DNA from: CAZIMM01 sp964540415
Lineage (GTDB): Bacteria; Bacillota; Clostridia; Oscillospirales; Acutalibacteraceae
Reading direction: 5' to 3'
Length of the DNA: 10,992 nucleotides
Assembly: GCA_964540415.1 (NCBI GenBank)
Contig: CAZIMM010000074.1
Span: 1-10,992 of the forward strand
Position 1 is the stretch's first letter. The number at the start of each line of letters is the position of its first letter. Below are positions 1 to 7,431 of this stretch, one piece after another. Below the pieces are notes generated by a model. That model saw nothing but the letters and a program-made list of their open reading frames with translations, had not been told where the DNA came from and ran no database searches. The translations under genes and the position numbers were made by a program.

Positions 1-802
1 TGGGATTGTTGCCCATGCCGATGAGACCCATCATTTCAACATGCGCGGGAACCGAGGAGGAGCCTGCAAACTGTGCGTCGCCGTGCATACGTCCCATAGA
101 ATCGGTCAGACCGTAAGAAGCGGGACCTGCCGCAACATTATCCGGATGAAGAGTTCTGCCTGTGCCGCCGCCGGAAGCAACCGAGAAATAGTTGACGCCG
201 TTTTCGATTGCCCACTTTTTGTAGGTGCCCGCAACAAGATGCTGGAAGCGGGTGGGGTTGNNNNNNNNNNNNNCCGTCTGCACATAGGTGAAGCCGTTGA
301 TGCGGGAAATAATCATTGCGGCATCCTTGCCCAGGCCGTTGAGGATGACGCGCAGCGGCTCGTTGCGGACCTTGTTTGCCGTAAGAGCGATTTTGATTGC
401 ACCCTCTGCTGCCGCAAAGGATTCGTGACCGGCGAGGAAAGCGAAGCACTTTGTCTCGTCCTTAAGAAGCATTGCACCGAGGTTGCCGTGACCGAGGCCG
501 ACATTGCGCTGTTCGGCAACTGAACCGGGGATGCAGAATGCCTGCAGACCAATGCCGATTGCAGCGGAAGCTTCCGAGGCATTTTTTATGCCTTGTTTGA
601 GAGCGACGGCGATGCCCAGGGTGTATGCCCAGACGGCGTTTTCAAACGCGATGGGCTGAGTGCCCTTGACGATTGCATCAACATCGATGCCCTTGCTCAG
701 GCAAAGGTCTCTTGCTTCTTCGAGGCTTGACAAGCCGTACTTGGCAAGGCACTCGTTGATTTTTTTCATTCTTCTTTCTTTACCTTCAAAATTCACAGCC
801 AT
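1..802 (-). CDS. GGGtGRT family protein (3' end beyond window)
   Basis: The visible 267 residues carry the signature GGGTGRT at about residues 211-217 (bases 152-172), followed by a Gly/Met/Ser-rich stretch including MGRMHGDAQFAGSSSVPAH, which defines the GGGtGRT protein family. The biochemical role of the family is not known to me. There is no signal peptide or obvious membrane segment, so it is probably cytoplasmic. The start is ATG at 800-802, preceded by GGAGGAGGG that overlaps the stop of the upstream NifU-like gene; the gap between the two genes is 15 nt, so they are surely co-transcribed. Genes of this family are commonly found next to this type of iron-sulfur scaffold gene, which suggests a link with Fe-S or redox metabolism (inference). 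The run of N at 261-273 falls after YVQT and before NPTRFQHLVAG; the reading frame is the same on both sides. The C-terminus lies off the left edge. Confidence 0.88.
   Translation of the reverse strand, partial: MAVNFEGKERRMKKINECLAKYGLSSLEEARDLCLSKGIDVDAIVKGTQPIAFENAVWAYTLGIAVALKQGIKNASEASAAIGIGLQAFCIPGSVAEQRNVGLGHGNLGAMLLKDETKCFAFLAGHESFAAAEGAIKIALTANKVRNEPLRVILNGLGKDAAMIISRINGFTYVQTXXXXXNPTRFQHLVAGTYKKWAIENGVNYFSVASGGGTGRTLHPDNVAAGPASYGLTDSMGRMHGDAQFAGSSSVPAHVEMMGLIGMGNNP
261..273. other. assembly gap (13 N)
   Basis: Thirteen undetermined bases lie inside the GGGtGRT gene. Translation in the same minus-strand frame is open and family-like on both sides, so the gap length is consistent with true spacing, or is off by a multiple of three. 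It hides about five residues. Confidence 0.97.
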
Positions 803-817
803 TGCTATCCCTCCTCC

Positions 818-1510
818 TTATTCTTCACGCGGGTCAATATACTTCGCGGCATCCGCAAAGCGACCGTAATTGCCGATGTTCTTTTTGTACGCTTCGTCGG
901 GAGAAACGCCGTGGCGGATATCCTCAAGCATTTTGCCGAGCCTTACGAACTCATAGCCGATAACCTGATCGTCATCATCAAGAGCCATGCGTGTGACATA
1001 ACCCTCTGCCATTTCCATATAACGAACGCCTTTGAGCTTTGTTGAGAACATTGTGCCGACCTGTGAACGCAGACCCTTGCCGAGATCCTCAAGTCCGGCG
1101 CCGATTGCAAGGCCGTCCTCTGAGAAGGCGGACTGAGTTCTTCCGTAAACGAACTGAAGGAAGATTTCGCGCATTGCAACGTTGATTGCATCGCACACAA
1201 GGTCTGTGTTGAGGCACTCAAGCAGTGTTTTGCCGGGAAGAACCTCTGCAGCCATAGCGGCAGAATGGGTCATGCCGGAGCAGCCGATTGTTTCAACAAG
1301 AGCTTCTTCAACAATGCCCTCTTTGATGTTCAGTGTGAGCTTGCAGGTTCCCTGCTGGGGAGCGCACCAGCCGATGCCGTGAGAAAGCCCGGAAATGTCC
1401 TTGATTTCATATGCCTTGACCCATTTTCCCTCCTCCGGGATGGGCGCCGGGCCGTGATGCGGGCCTTTTGCGACGCAGCACATTTTTTCCACTTCGTGGG
1501 AATAGTTCAT
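818..1510 (-). CDS. NifU-like iron-sulfur cluster assembly scaffold protein
   Basis: A 230-residue protein resembling the NifU/IscU scaffold fold, on which Fe-S clusters are assembled before transfer to target proteins. The clearest match is ETIGCSGMTHSAAMAAEVLPGKTLLE at residues 73-98, which parallels the IscU segment around its second ligand Cys (YGCGSAIASS...); C77 is the equivalent residue. C49 and C56, in the WCAPQQGTCKLTLNI stretch, are candidates for the first ligand, and C99 or C106 for the third. C11 and C12 form an extra N-terminal Cys pair. It is longer than IscU (about 130 residues), with an added region of roughly 100 residues after position 125. The start is ATG at 1508-1510 with AAAGGAG upstream. 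It is the first gene of a two-gene operon with the GGGtGRT gene, 15 nt downstream. No cysteine desulfurase gene is visible nearby. The scaffold assignment is confident; the client is unknown. Confidence 0.85.
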   Translation of the reverse strand: MNYSHEVEKMCCVAKGPHHGPAPIPEEGKWVKAYEIKDISGLSHGIGWCAPQQGTCKLTLNIKEGIVEEALVETIGCSGMTHSAAMAAEVLPGKTLLECLNTDLVCDAINVAMREIFLQFVYGRTQSAFSEDGLAIGAGLEDLGKGLRSQVGTMFSTKLKGVRYMEMAEGYVTRMALDDDDQVIGYEFVRLGKMLEDIRHGVSPDEAYKKNIGNYGRFADAAKYIDPREE

Positions 1511-1545
1511 TGGTGATTGACTCCTTTCATATAAATACAGGTAAT

Positions 1546-1574
1546 ATTATACACTTTTTTACACAAGTTATCAA
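1546..1574 (-). promoter_or_regulatory. sigma-A type promoter of the NifU-like/GGGtGRT operon
   Basis: On the minus strand TTGATA (1569-1574) is followed after exactly 17 nt by TATAAT (1546-1551), a near-consensus housekeeping promoter. It lies 36 nt upstream of the ATG and downstream of the terminator of the preceding operon, so this gene pair is transcribed independently. Confidence 0.85.
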
Positions 1575-1589
1575 TAGGTAAAAGGTCAT

Positions 1590-1626
1590 TAAATAAACAT
1601 AACCGCCCGAAAAAAGGGCGGTTATG
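1590..1626 (-). terminator. intrinsic terminator of the ftsEX operon
   Basis: A perfect 11-bp inverted repeat (CATAACCGCCC at 1598-1608 and GGGCGGTTATG at 1616-1626, 7-nt loop) lies 26 nt past the stop of the S41 gene. On the minus strand the stem is followed by a T-rich run (TTTATTT, 1591-1597). Confidence 0.85.
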
Positions 1627-1651
1627 ACAAAAGGTGCAGAAAAGAGTTATG

Positions 1652-2902
1652 TTATTTTATTTCGCTGTATGTTGCAGCCGAGTAGGCGGCAGCGAGCTGG
1701 CTGTCACCGGAGATATCCGTGCCGTCAAGTGTGGTTATCATTTGCTGACCCGCCGCAAGCTGAGCCGTCACAGCCGGGGTGACGCCGATGCCGTCAAAGT
1801 CTGTTTCGCTCTTGCCGGAAACCAGCTTTGCAACAGTGACGAGGATGGCGTTGCCGTCCTCCAGTCTGAACGGGAGCTGCATTTTTGCGTCTCCCGCCGT
1901 AACCTCGCCCACAACCGTTGTGATGCTTCTTGTGATATCATAATCCGCAAGGGCACTCGCAAGCAGTTCGCCTGCGCCTGAGGTGGTTGAGTTGACAAGC
2001 ACTGCAATCTTTTTCGGCATGGTAATTGAGCTTTTTTCGGCGGGGTACGAATAGACGTCAATGCCATTTTCGTCTTTGATAGTTTCACCCTGCTTGTTTT
2101 TGGCAACCGCTATCGGATAATCCATCAGCGGGACAATCACATCGAGAACATCCGTCGCATAAAGTATGCTTCCCTGCGAGGTTGAGCGCACGTCAATTAT
2201 CAGCCCGGTTATACCCGAATCTGCCATCACGGCATCAATTGCTTCCTTAAACTGCTTTGCGGTGTTTTCGTAAAAAGCGTTGATGTTGATGTAGCCTATG
2301 CTGCCGCTTGTGGAATATGTGACGGTGCTTGCCGAATAGCCCATTGTGATGCTTTCCTGCATTTGCTTGCCGTTTCTGCGGAATTCAACCCCAGCAGTGG
2401 TGAGCTTGCTGCCTCTCAGACTGTCAAGAAGTTCAACATAGTTGCTGTCCTCAACATCCTCACCGTTTATCGCGTAAATCTCATCTCCGACCTTGAGCCC
2501 GGCGGAATCCGCGGGAGAGCCGGAGTAAACCGTTGTCACTCCGAGGTACTGACCCGTGTAATTGTAGCTTGCCTCAATGCCGATTCCGCCCAGCTCGCCC
2601 TTGAGCCGGTTTGCGTAGCTGACATATTCGTCGGAGGTGAGATAACTGCACTTGTCAAGGCTTGAAACATAGCCCTGATAGATTCCCTCGTTGAGCATGG
2701 AGGAGTCAATCGGGGAATAGTATTTGTTTTTGACAATTTCGTCGATTTTATCAATACCCGAATAGAGCTGGAACCTGCCCGCAAGGTCAGGAATCAGACC
2801 GTTGTATATCCGTTGTGCGACAGTCATTGTCACGGCGAAAGTCGCCGTAATGCACAGAATCGCAACAGCCAGAGCAACACCGAGAGAAATTTTTCTGCTC
2901 AT
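1652..2902 (-). CDS. S41 family (CtpA-like) C-terminal processing protease homologue, probably catalytically inactive
   Basis: A 416-residue protein with one N-terminal membrane anchor (about residues 7-29), a PDZ domain (about 105-188, with GGIGIE and PADSAGLKVGDEI) and an S41 peptidase core (about 200-375, including IGYININAF and VGEVTAG). Active family members cut exported proteins with a Ser-Lys dyad, in motifs resembling GSASASE and TFGKGxVQ. Here the corresponding stretches read TTSGAGE (306-312) and TAGDAKMQ (335-342). Aligned on the shared E and VGE, the catalytic Ser position is G309 and the Lys position is D338; S308 and K340 sit one and two residues away. The usual N-P-G-G loop is also changed to STSQGS (240-245). 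It may therefore be a scaffold or binding protein rather than a protease (inference). The start is ATG with AAAGGA upstream, 21 nt after the M23 gene; it is the last gene before the terminator. In Bacillus subtilis ctpB also neighbours ftsEX. Confidence 0.85.
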   Translation of the reverse strand: MSRKISLGVALAVAILCITATFAVTMTVAQRIYNGLIPDLAGRFQLYSGIDKIDEIVKNKYYSPIDSSMLNEGIYQGYVSSLDKCSYLTSDEYVSYANRLKGELGGIGIEASYNYTGQYLGVTTVYSGSPADSAGLKVGDEIYAINGEDVEDSNYVELLDSLRGSKLTTAGVEFRRNGKQMQESITMGYSASTVTYSTSGSIGYININAFYENTAKQFKEAIDAVMADSGITGLIIDVRSTSQGSILYATDVLDVIVPLMDYPIAVAKNKQGETIKDENGIDVYSYPAEKSSITMPKKIAVLVNSTTSGAGELLASALADYDITRSITTVVGEVTAGDAKMQLPFRLEDGNAILVTVAKLVSGKSETDFDGIGVTPAVTAQLAAGQQMITTLDGTDISGDSQLAAAYSAATYSEIK

Positions 2903-2923
2903 ATGAGAGTAATCCTTTCGAAT

Positions 2924-4477
2924 TTATCCGGGGACATTGACATAATTGAGAGGCTGGGTCGTCGCACCGTTGATACGCACTTCAAAATGAAGATGCGGAC
3001 CCGTTGAGTTGCCCGTTGAGCCGACATTTGCAATCTGCTGGCCCTGCATGACCTTTTCGCCCTTTGAAACGAGCAGCGTGCTGCAGTGCGCATAACAGGT
3101 GGTGATGCCGTTGCCGTGGTCAACGATTACATAATTGCCGTAGCCGCCCTGCCAGCCTGCGAAAATAACCGTACCGTTCCTTGCGGCGACAACAGGCTTG
3201 CCGTTGATTCCGCCGCCGGTGATATCAATGCCCGAATGCATTTTGTATTCACCTGTTATCGGATGCACGCGGTTGCCGTAAGGAGATGAAATATAGGTGC
3301 TGCACTTGATGACAGGCCATATCATGCCGCTGGAGCTGACGCTCGAGTTGCCGAGATACGGACTTGCACTGTCATCCACTCCGGATGTGTCACCCGTTGT
3401 TGAGCCGGCACCCTTGATGTACTCCTCCATCTTTTTCGACAGACGTTCCATCTCATCTTCCTGCTGGCTGATAATTGCCTTGTATTCTGCGCTTGTTGCA
3501 TCGAGCTTTTTCAGCTCGTTGTTTGCCTGATTATACTGCTGCTGAATCGAGCTGCGTTTTTCCTCGAGCGCAGAGGAGCTTTCCTGAGAATCGCTCTTTC
3601 TGATTTCAAGGCGGTTAACGGTATCTGTCAGCTCGGTTTTCTTTTGCTCCGATGTTGCCTTCTGCTCACCGAGAGTCTGTTCAAGTTCGTTGAGAGTTGC
3701 AATATCCTGTGAGAGTGTGAGCATGAGTCCATTGTCGTGCTCGGCAACGGATCTGAGCAGCTCGGTTCTTGTCAAGAGAGTTGAAAAGCTGTCGGACGAA
3801 AGAAGAAACTCAAGCTCCGAGGAGCTGCCGGACATATACATCGCACGCAGACGCTCCTTGAGCAAATCATACGTTTTGTCCTTCTCGGCGTTCTTCTCTG
3901 TGACAAGCAGCTGGGTTGTACTGATTGCGTTGTCAATTGTTGAAATGTCACTTGCAAGCTGTTCGATGTTCGAGCTTGCCTCATTGATATCGGAATTGAG
4001 AAGATTGATGCGTGTTGTCAACACATCGATTTGTGACTGAGTGGCGCTGATATTCTTGTAAATTGAGGACACAACCGATTTTTTATCGGACATATCGGAC
4101 TTCACTTCGGAGAGCTTGTCCTGGTTCTGTGCAAGCTCCTTTTCCAGCTTGTTGTATTCATCCTGCAGGCTCTGCAGCTGCATGTCCGCGGTTGTGGGCT
4201 CGGTTGTTGTGGTTGTTGTGTAGAGCGCGTATCTTTTGTTTGTTGTGCTTTCGGCCGTCACCTGTTGAGGGACGGTCGTGCTTTTTGTGTCTGCACCGTT
4301 TTGTTCGGGTGCCGCGGTAGTGCTCTGCTGAGTTGTCGCAGCAGTTGTCGTTTCCTCGCCGCCCACCGAATCTTCAATCGCAAATGCGGTTGTTGAAACA
4401 AACAGCGAGACGATAACCGCGACGGATATCAGCCGCAGCAATGTTGCCTTCCTTTCAGTTGTTTTCAATAATGTCAT
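2924..4477 (-). CDS. secreted coiled-coil murein hydrolase, EnvC/CwlO-like, with M23 (LytM) domain
   Basis: A 517-residue exported protein. It has a signal peptide (residues 1-33, hydrophobic core about 14-30, likely cleavage after AFA), a Thr-rich low-complexity linker (about 43-96), long coiled coils (about 97-215 and 250-352), a Ser/Gly-rich spacer and a C-terminal M23 peptidase domain (about 394-512). The zinc and catalytic residues of LytM enzymes are all present: H414 and D418 (MHSGID), H464 (YAH) and H497 (PHLHFE). It should cut peptide cross-links in peptidoglycan, unlike Escherichia coli EnvC, whose LytM domain is degenerate and only activates amidases. The coiled coil is the expected contact with the FtsX outer loop. 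The start codon lies inside ftsX (23-nt overlap), with AAGGAG seven nt upstream, implying translational coupling and near-equal synthesis with FtsX. The alternative label is generic M23 peptidase; the ftsEX context favours a FtsEX-controlled hydrolase. Confidence 0.9.
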   Translation of the reverse strand: MTLLKTTERKATLLRLISVAVIVSLFVSTTAFAIEDSVGGEETTTAATTQQSTTAAPEQNGADTKSTTVPQQVTAESTTNKRYALYTTTTTTEPTTADMQLQSLQDEYNKLEKELAQNQDKLSEVKSDMSDKKSVVSSIYKNISATQSQIDVLTTRINLLNSDINEASSNIEQLASDISTIDNAISTTQLLVTEKNAEKDKTYDLLKERLRAMYMSGSSSELEFLLSSDSFSTLLTRTELLRSVAEHDNGLMLTLSQDIATLNELEQTLGEQKATSEQKKTELTDTVNRLEIRKSDSQESSSALEEKRSSIQQQYNQANNELKKLDATSAEYKAIISQQEDEMERLSKKMEEYIKGAGSTTGDTSGVDDSASPYLGNSSVSSSGMIWPVIKCSTYISSPYGNRVHPITGEYKMHSGIDITGGGINGKPVVAARNGTVIFAGWQGGYGNYVIVDHGNGITTCYAHCSTLLVSKGEKVMQGQQIANVGSTGNSTGPHLHFEVRINGATTQPLNYVNVPG

Positions 4478-5375
4478 ACTCCTGCTCCTTTAAATACTTG
4501 TTCATTGAGAATGTGCTTCCGAGCGCACCTGTGACAACACCTGTTGCGGTGAACGCAAGCAGCATCATCCACGCATAGTTTTCAAACGGTAGCGCACTGA
4601 ACGACAAGACGTTCAGAACATTACCGACAGCCTTTATTGCGAGCATATAAACCGCATACACGATCAACAAAGAAATTACGCCGGCAATGATTCCGAGCAC
4701 AATGCCCTCAATCATGAACGGCCAGCGGATAAACCATTTTGTTGCTCCGACCGATTTCATAATGCTGATTTCAAGCCTGCGACCGTACATCGTAAGCTTG
4801 ACCGTGTTTGAAATGATGAACAGAGAAACTATGAACAGCATCAAAATGACCGCAATGCTGATATATCCGCTCGTTCTGCGCAAGCCGGAAAGCTGTTTTG
4901 CAAAGTCCTGATTCTGACGGATGTTCAGAATATGGTCGAGCTTTGAAATGGAATCAACCGTCTGCGAAAACTGTTCCATGTCCGAAACAGTCACCTCATA
5001 AGCGTCCGGCAAGGGGTTGTCCTCAAGCCCGCTGAAAAGCGTCGCAGCGTCTCCCATTTGTGCGAGCTGCTCGGCAAACGCCGTTTCCTTTGAAATAAAA
5101 TTGCACTCCTTAACATTTGGAAGTGCCTTGATATTTTCTTCGAGAAAATAAATATCATCGTCCGATGTGTTGTCCTCAATGTAAACCATAATCACGTTCT
5201 GCTCTTCAATTCCGCCGATCATGGCGTCAATATTGGCAAAAAGCATGAATGCGGCACCAATGAGAACAAGGCACGACATGAGCACCGCAACCGATGCAAA
5301 TGACATGAGCTTGTTTGCCCTGATGTTACGGAAACCTTCCTTTGTTAAATAGCCCAAACTTCCGTGCTGCTTCAT
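4455..5375 (-). CDS. ftsX: cell division ABC transporter permease FtsX
   Basis: A 306-residue membrane protein with the FtsX layout: a short cytoplasmic N-terminus, TM1 (about 26-49), an extracellular domain of about 120 residues (50-170), then three more membrane segments (about 171-193, 220-245 and 267-289). The conserved cytoplasmic loop after TM2 (MYGRRLEISIMKSVGATKWFIRWPF, 196-220) is a typical FtsX/MacB signature that contacts the ATPase. FtsX transports nothing known; it transmits ATP hydrolysis by FtsE to a cell-wall hydrolase outside. The start ATG overlaps the ftsE stop by 4 nt (ATGA), with GGGG upstream. The 3' end overlaps the M23 gene by 23 nt, and its final codons (KEQE) also carry that gene's ribosome binding site. 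Confidence 0.95.
   Translation of the reverse strand: MKQHGSLGYLTKEGFRNIRANKLMSFASVAVLMSCLVLIGAAFMLFANIDAMIGGIEEQNVIMVYIEDNTSDDDIYFLEENIKALPNVKECNFISKETAFAEQLAQMGDAATLFSGLEDNPLPDAYEVTVSDMEQFSQTVDSISKLDHILNIRQNQDFAKQLSGLRRTSGYISIAVILMLFIVSLFIISNTVKLTMYGRRLEISIMKSVGATKWFIRWPFMIEGIVLGIIAGVISLLIVYAVYMLAIKAVGNVLNVLSFSALPFENYAWMMLLAFTATGVVTGALGSTFSMNKYLKEQEYDIIENN
4485..4490 (-). promoter_or_regulatory. ribosome binding site of the M23 gene inside ftsX
   Basis: AAGGAG on the minus strand lies 7 nt ahead of the ATG at 4475-4477 and entirely within ftsX coding sequence. It supports the chosen start and the 23-nt gene overlap. Confidence 0.75.
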
Positions 5376-6193
5376 TTTGCATCCCCCTTATCGTTTGTTC
5401 CGGGGGTCTGCCCGTCCTCGTCCTCTGGACGCTCGGAGCTGTAATTCATGATAAACTCGTCCATTTCGCGTGTTGCCTTGCGGGAGGAGTAAATTGAATC
5501 GCCCACTCCCCTGATTTGCGTTGATCTTTTTGGTGCAGTGTCGGAAACAATGCAGCCCTTTTTCAGTTCAAGCACGCGGTGGTCAAAGGTTTTGACAAGC
5601 TCGTGCGCGTGAGTTACCATGACAACCGTTGTCCCCGAAGCGTTGATTCGGTTGAGCAACTCCACGATTTCACGTGAGCGCTGCGGGTCCACGTTGCCGG
5701 TGGGCTCGTCCGCAATGATGATGTCCGCATTGTTGACAAGAGCGCGTGCCAGGCCGACTCTCTGCTGTTCGCCGCCCGAAAGCTCATTGGGCATACAGCG
5801 CGCCTTTGCCGCAAGGTCAACAAGGCTGATTACATAGGGCACACGCTTGCGTATCTTTTTTTCCTTTGCTCCGATGACGCGCATTGCGAAGGCAACATTG
5901 TCATAAACCGTCATGTTCGGGATCAGTCTGAAATCCTGAAAGACTATTCCGAGATGACGGCGGAAGTAAGGGATGTCCCTTTTTTTCATTGTGTTCAGCA
6001 ACCGATTTTTAATGACTACCGTGCCCTCGGTTGCCACTTCTTCACGCATTATTATCTTAAGGAGGGTGCTTTTGCCCGCTCCGGAATCACCGACAATAAA
6101 CACAAATTCGCCGGGAGATATTTTCAGGCTGATATTATCCAGCGCCTTTGTTCCGTTGCCGTAGCTCTTTGAAACATTTTTGAACTCAATCAA
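5372..6193 (-). CDS. ftsE: cell division ATP-binding protein FtsE
   Basis: A 273-residue ABC ATPase with every motif intact: Walker A GDSGAGKST (35-43), Q-loop Q86, signature LSGGEQQR (138-145), Walker B IIIADEPTG (158-166), D-loop NVD (167-169) and H-loop H195. The opening IEFKNVSKSYGNG and the FQDFRLIPNMTVYDNVAF segment are typical of FtsE. It powers FtsX at the inner face of the membrane. The start is TTG (6191-6193): an in-frame TAA lies six codons upstream, no ATG or GTG fits, and the family start matches. A weak AAGG (6207-6210) lies 13 nt ahead, suggesting modest initiation. A C-terminal tail of about 50 residues (from 223), ending in an acidic stretch with PEDEDG, extends beyond the usual FtsE length of about 225-230. 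It overlaps ftsX by 4 nt. Confidence 0.95.
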   Translation of the reverse strand: MIEFKNVSKSYGNGTKALDNISLKISPGEFVFIVGDSGAGKSTLLKIIMREEVATEGTVVIKNRLLNTMKKRDIPYFRRHLGIVFQDFRLIPNMTVYDNVAFAMRVIGAKEKKIRKRVPYVISLVDLAAKARCMPNELSGGEQQRVGLARALVNNADIIIADEPTGNVDPQRSREIVELLNRINASGTTVVMVTHAHELVKTFDHRVLELKKGCIVSDTAPKRSTQIRGVGDSIYSSRKATREMDEFIMNYSSERPEDEDGQTPGTNDKGDAK

Positions 6194-6214
6194 AAAGTAT
6201 TCACTACCTTACAT

Positions 6215-7300
6215 TTAATACTTGACCGGATTTGCGTCCAGATACTTCTTCACCATCAACGCCACTTTGAAAACAATGGCATCATCAAACTCGCGAAGGT
6301 CAAGTCCGGTTAGCTTCTTGATCTTCTCAAGTCTGTATACAAGAGTGTTTCTGTGTACGAAAAGCTTGCGGGAGGTTTCGGACACGTTGAGGTTGTTTTC
6401 GAAAAACCGCTGAATTGTGAAAAGCGTTTCATGATCCAGCGTGTCAATCGAGCCGCGCTTGAACACCTCGCCGAGGAACATATCGCAGAGCGTCGTCGGG
6501 AGTTGGTAAATAAGCCTTGCTATACCGAGATTCTCATAGCTGACAATCTCCTTTTCGGTGTCAAACACCTTGCCGACTTCAAGGGCGACCTGTGCGTCCT
6601 TGAACGAACGGGCAAGCTCCTTGATTCCCTCAACAACCGTGCCGATGCCTATTCTGCAATGGGTGAATGCCTCACTTGTCAGAGAATCTGCAATGGAACG
6701 TGCAAGTTTTTCAAGATCCTTTGTCTCGATGTTTGAGCGTACTTCCTTGACAAGAGCAATGTCGTTTTCATTGATGTTGATAACAAAATCTTTGTTTTTG
6801 TCGGGGAAAAGATTCTGCACAATGTCGAACACCGAAACATCGTTATGCTCGGAAATCCTCACAAGCAGCACAACACGCGGAGTGTCCGCGGTGAAGCGAA
6901 GTTCTCTGGCTTTGAGATAAATGTCACCGGCAAGAATATTGTCCAGAATTACATTTTTGATGAAATTCGCCCTGTCAAACTTTTCGTCATAATATTGCTT
7001 GATGCTCGACAGTGAAAGACTGATAACCCCGCTGCACTTGATTGCGAGCTCATCATCCCCCTCAACGAACACGGCATATTCGGGATGAAGCGCGGAGCCG
7101 AACGGACGGTAGGTATAACCGTCAACACAAAACAGCTCATTGCCGGTGAAGTATTCCTCGGTGCTGAAATGGCATGACTCACCGATGCGCCCCAGCTCAC
7201 TGCAGGAAATGATTATTCCGGATTCATCGATAACACCGACCGTTCTGTCGATAGCGTCTCTCATCTGGTGAATAACTCCCTGGAAAAGCCTGTTTGACAT
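6215..7300 (-). CDS. PucR/CdaR-type transcriptional regulator
   Basis: A 361-residue regulator. The C-terminal 60 residues (about 294-350, including NVSETSRKLFVHRNTLVYRL) form the PucR-type helix-turn-helix seen in PucR, CdaR and related sugar-diacid or purine-catabolism activators. The middle (about 140-255, with FKDAQVALEVG) matches the degenerate GGDEF-like domain of this family, and the N-terminus is a putative sensory region. The ATG at 7298-7300 is chosen because GGGGG lies 8 nt upstream; a TTG five codons earlier would place the start on that GGGGG and is less likely. The stop lies 21 nt before ftsE with no terminator between, so it is probably the first gene of the ftsEX operon and may control it. 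The ligand is unknown; no sugar-diacid or purine catabolic gene is nearby. Confidence 0.85.
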   Translation of the reverse strand: MSNRLFQGVIHQMRDAIDRTVGVIDESGIIISCSELGRIGESCHFSTEEYFTGNELFCVDGYTYRPFGSALHPEYAVFVEGDDELAIKCSGVISLSLSSIKQYYDEKFDRANFIKNVILDNILAGDIYLKARELRFTADTPRVVLLVRISEHNDVSVFDIVQNLFPDKNKDFVININENDIALVKEVRSNIETKDLEKLARSIADSLTSEAFTHCRIGIGTVVEGIKELARSFKDAQVALEVGKVFDTEKEIVSYENLGIARLIYQLPTTLCDMFLGEVFKRGSIDTLDHETLFTIQRFFENNLNVSETSRKLFVHRNTLVYRLEKIKKLTGLDLREFDDAIVFKVALMVKKYLDANPVKY

Positions 7301-7339
7301 TGTGAATACCCCCAACTATAAATTCGACTTCCGCATTAA

Positions 7340-7355
7340 AATGTCTTTGGACATT
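7340..7355. repeat. inverted repeat in the leader of the PucR-type gene
   Basis: AATGTC (7340-7345) and GACATT (7350-7355) form a perfect 6-bp dyad with a 4-nt centre. It lies about 15-30 nt downstream of the expected transcription start, where a repressor site or a small leader hairpin could act. Autoregulation by the PucR-type protein is possible but not shown. Confidence 0.45.
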
Positions 7356-7376
7356 CTGCCGATTGCGACACTATCC

Positions 7377-7405
7377 ATTTTACACAAAAAAGTGCCTTTT
7401 GGCAA
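7377..7405 (-). promoter_or_regulatory. sigma-A type promoter of the PucR-ftsEX operon
   Basis: On the minus strand TTGCCA (7400-7405) is followed after 17 nt by TAAAAT (7377-7382). It lies about 77 nt upstream of the regulator's ATG and is the only good promoter seen before the five-gene unit. A short dyad TGCC-TTTT-GGCA (7393-7404) overlaps the -35 box. Confidence 0.75.
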
Positions 7406-7431
7406 GTGGAAAAAGCCTGAAAGTTATGCAA

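Noticed and set aside
261..273. A possible frameshift at the N run.
   Set aside because: The minus-strand frame continues unchanged on both sides of the 13 N, so no shift needs to be assumed.
41..523. A plus-strand open frame across the N run.
   Set aside because: The opposite strand encodes the GGGtGRT protein with the family motif on one side of the gap and matching sequence on the other; the plus-strand frame has no family features.
4198..4350. The repetitive Thr-codon tract, considered as a DNA repeat or CRISPR-like array.
   Set aside because: It is in-frame low-complexity coding sequence of the M23 protein linker, without regular repeat units or spacers.
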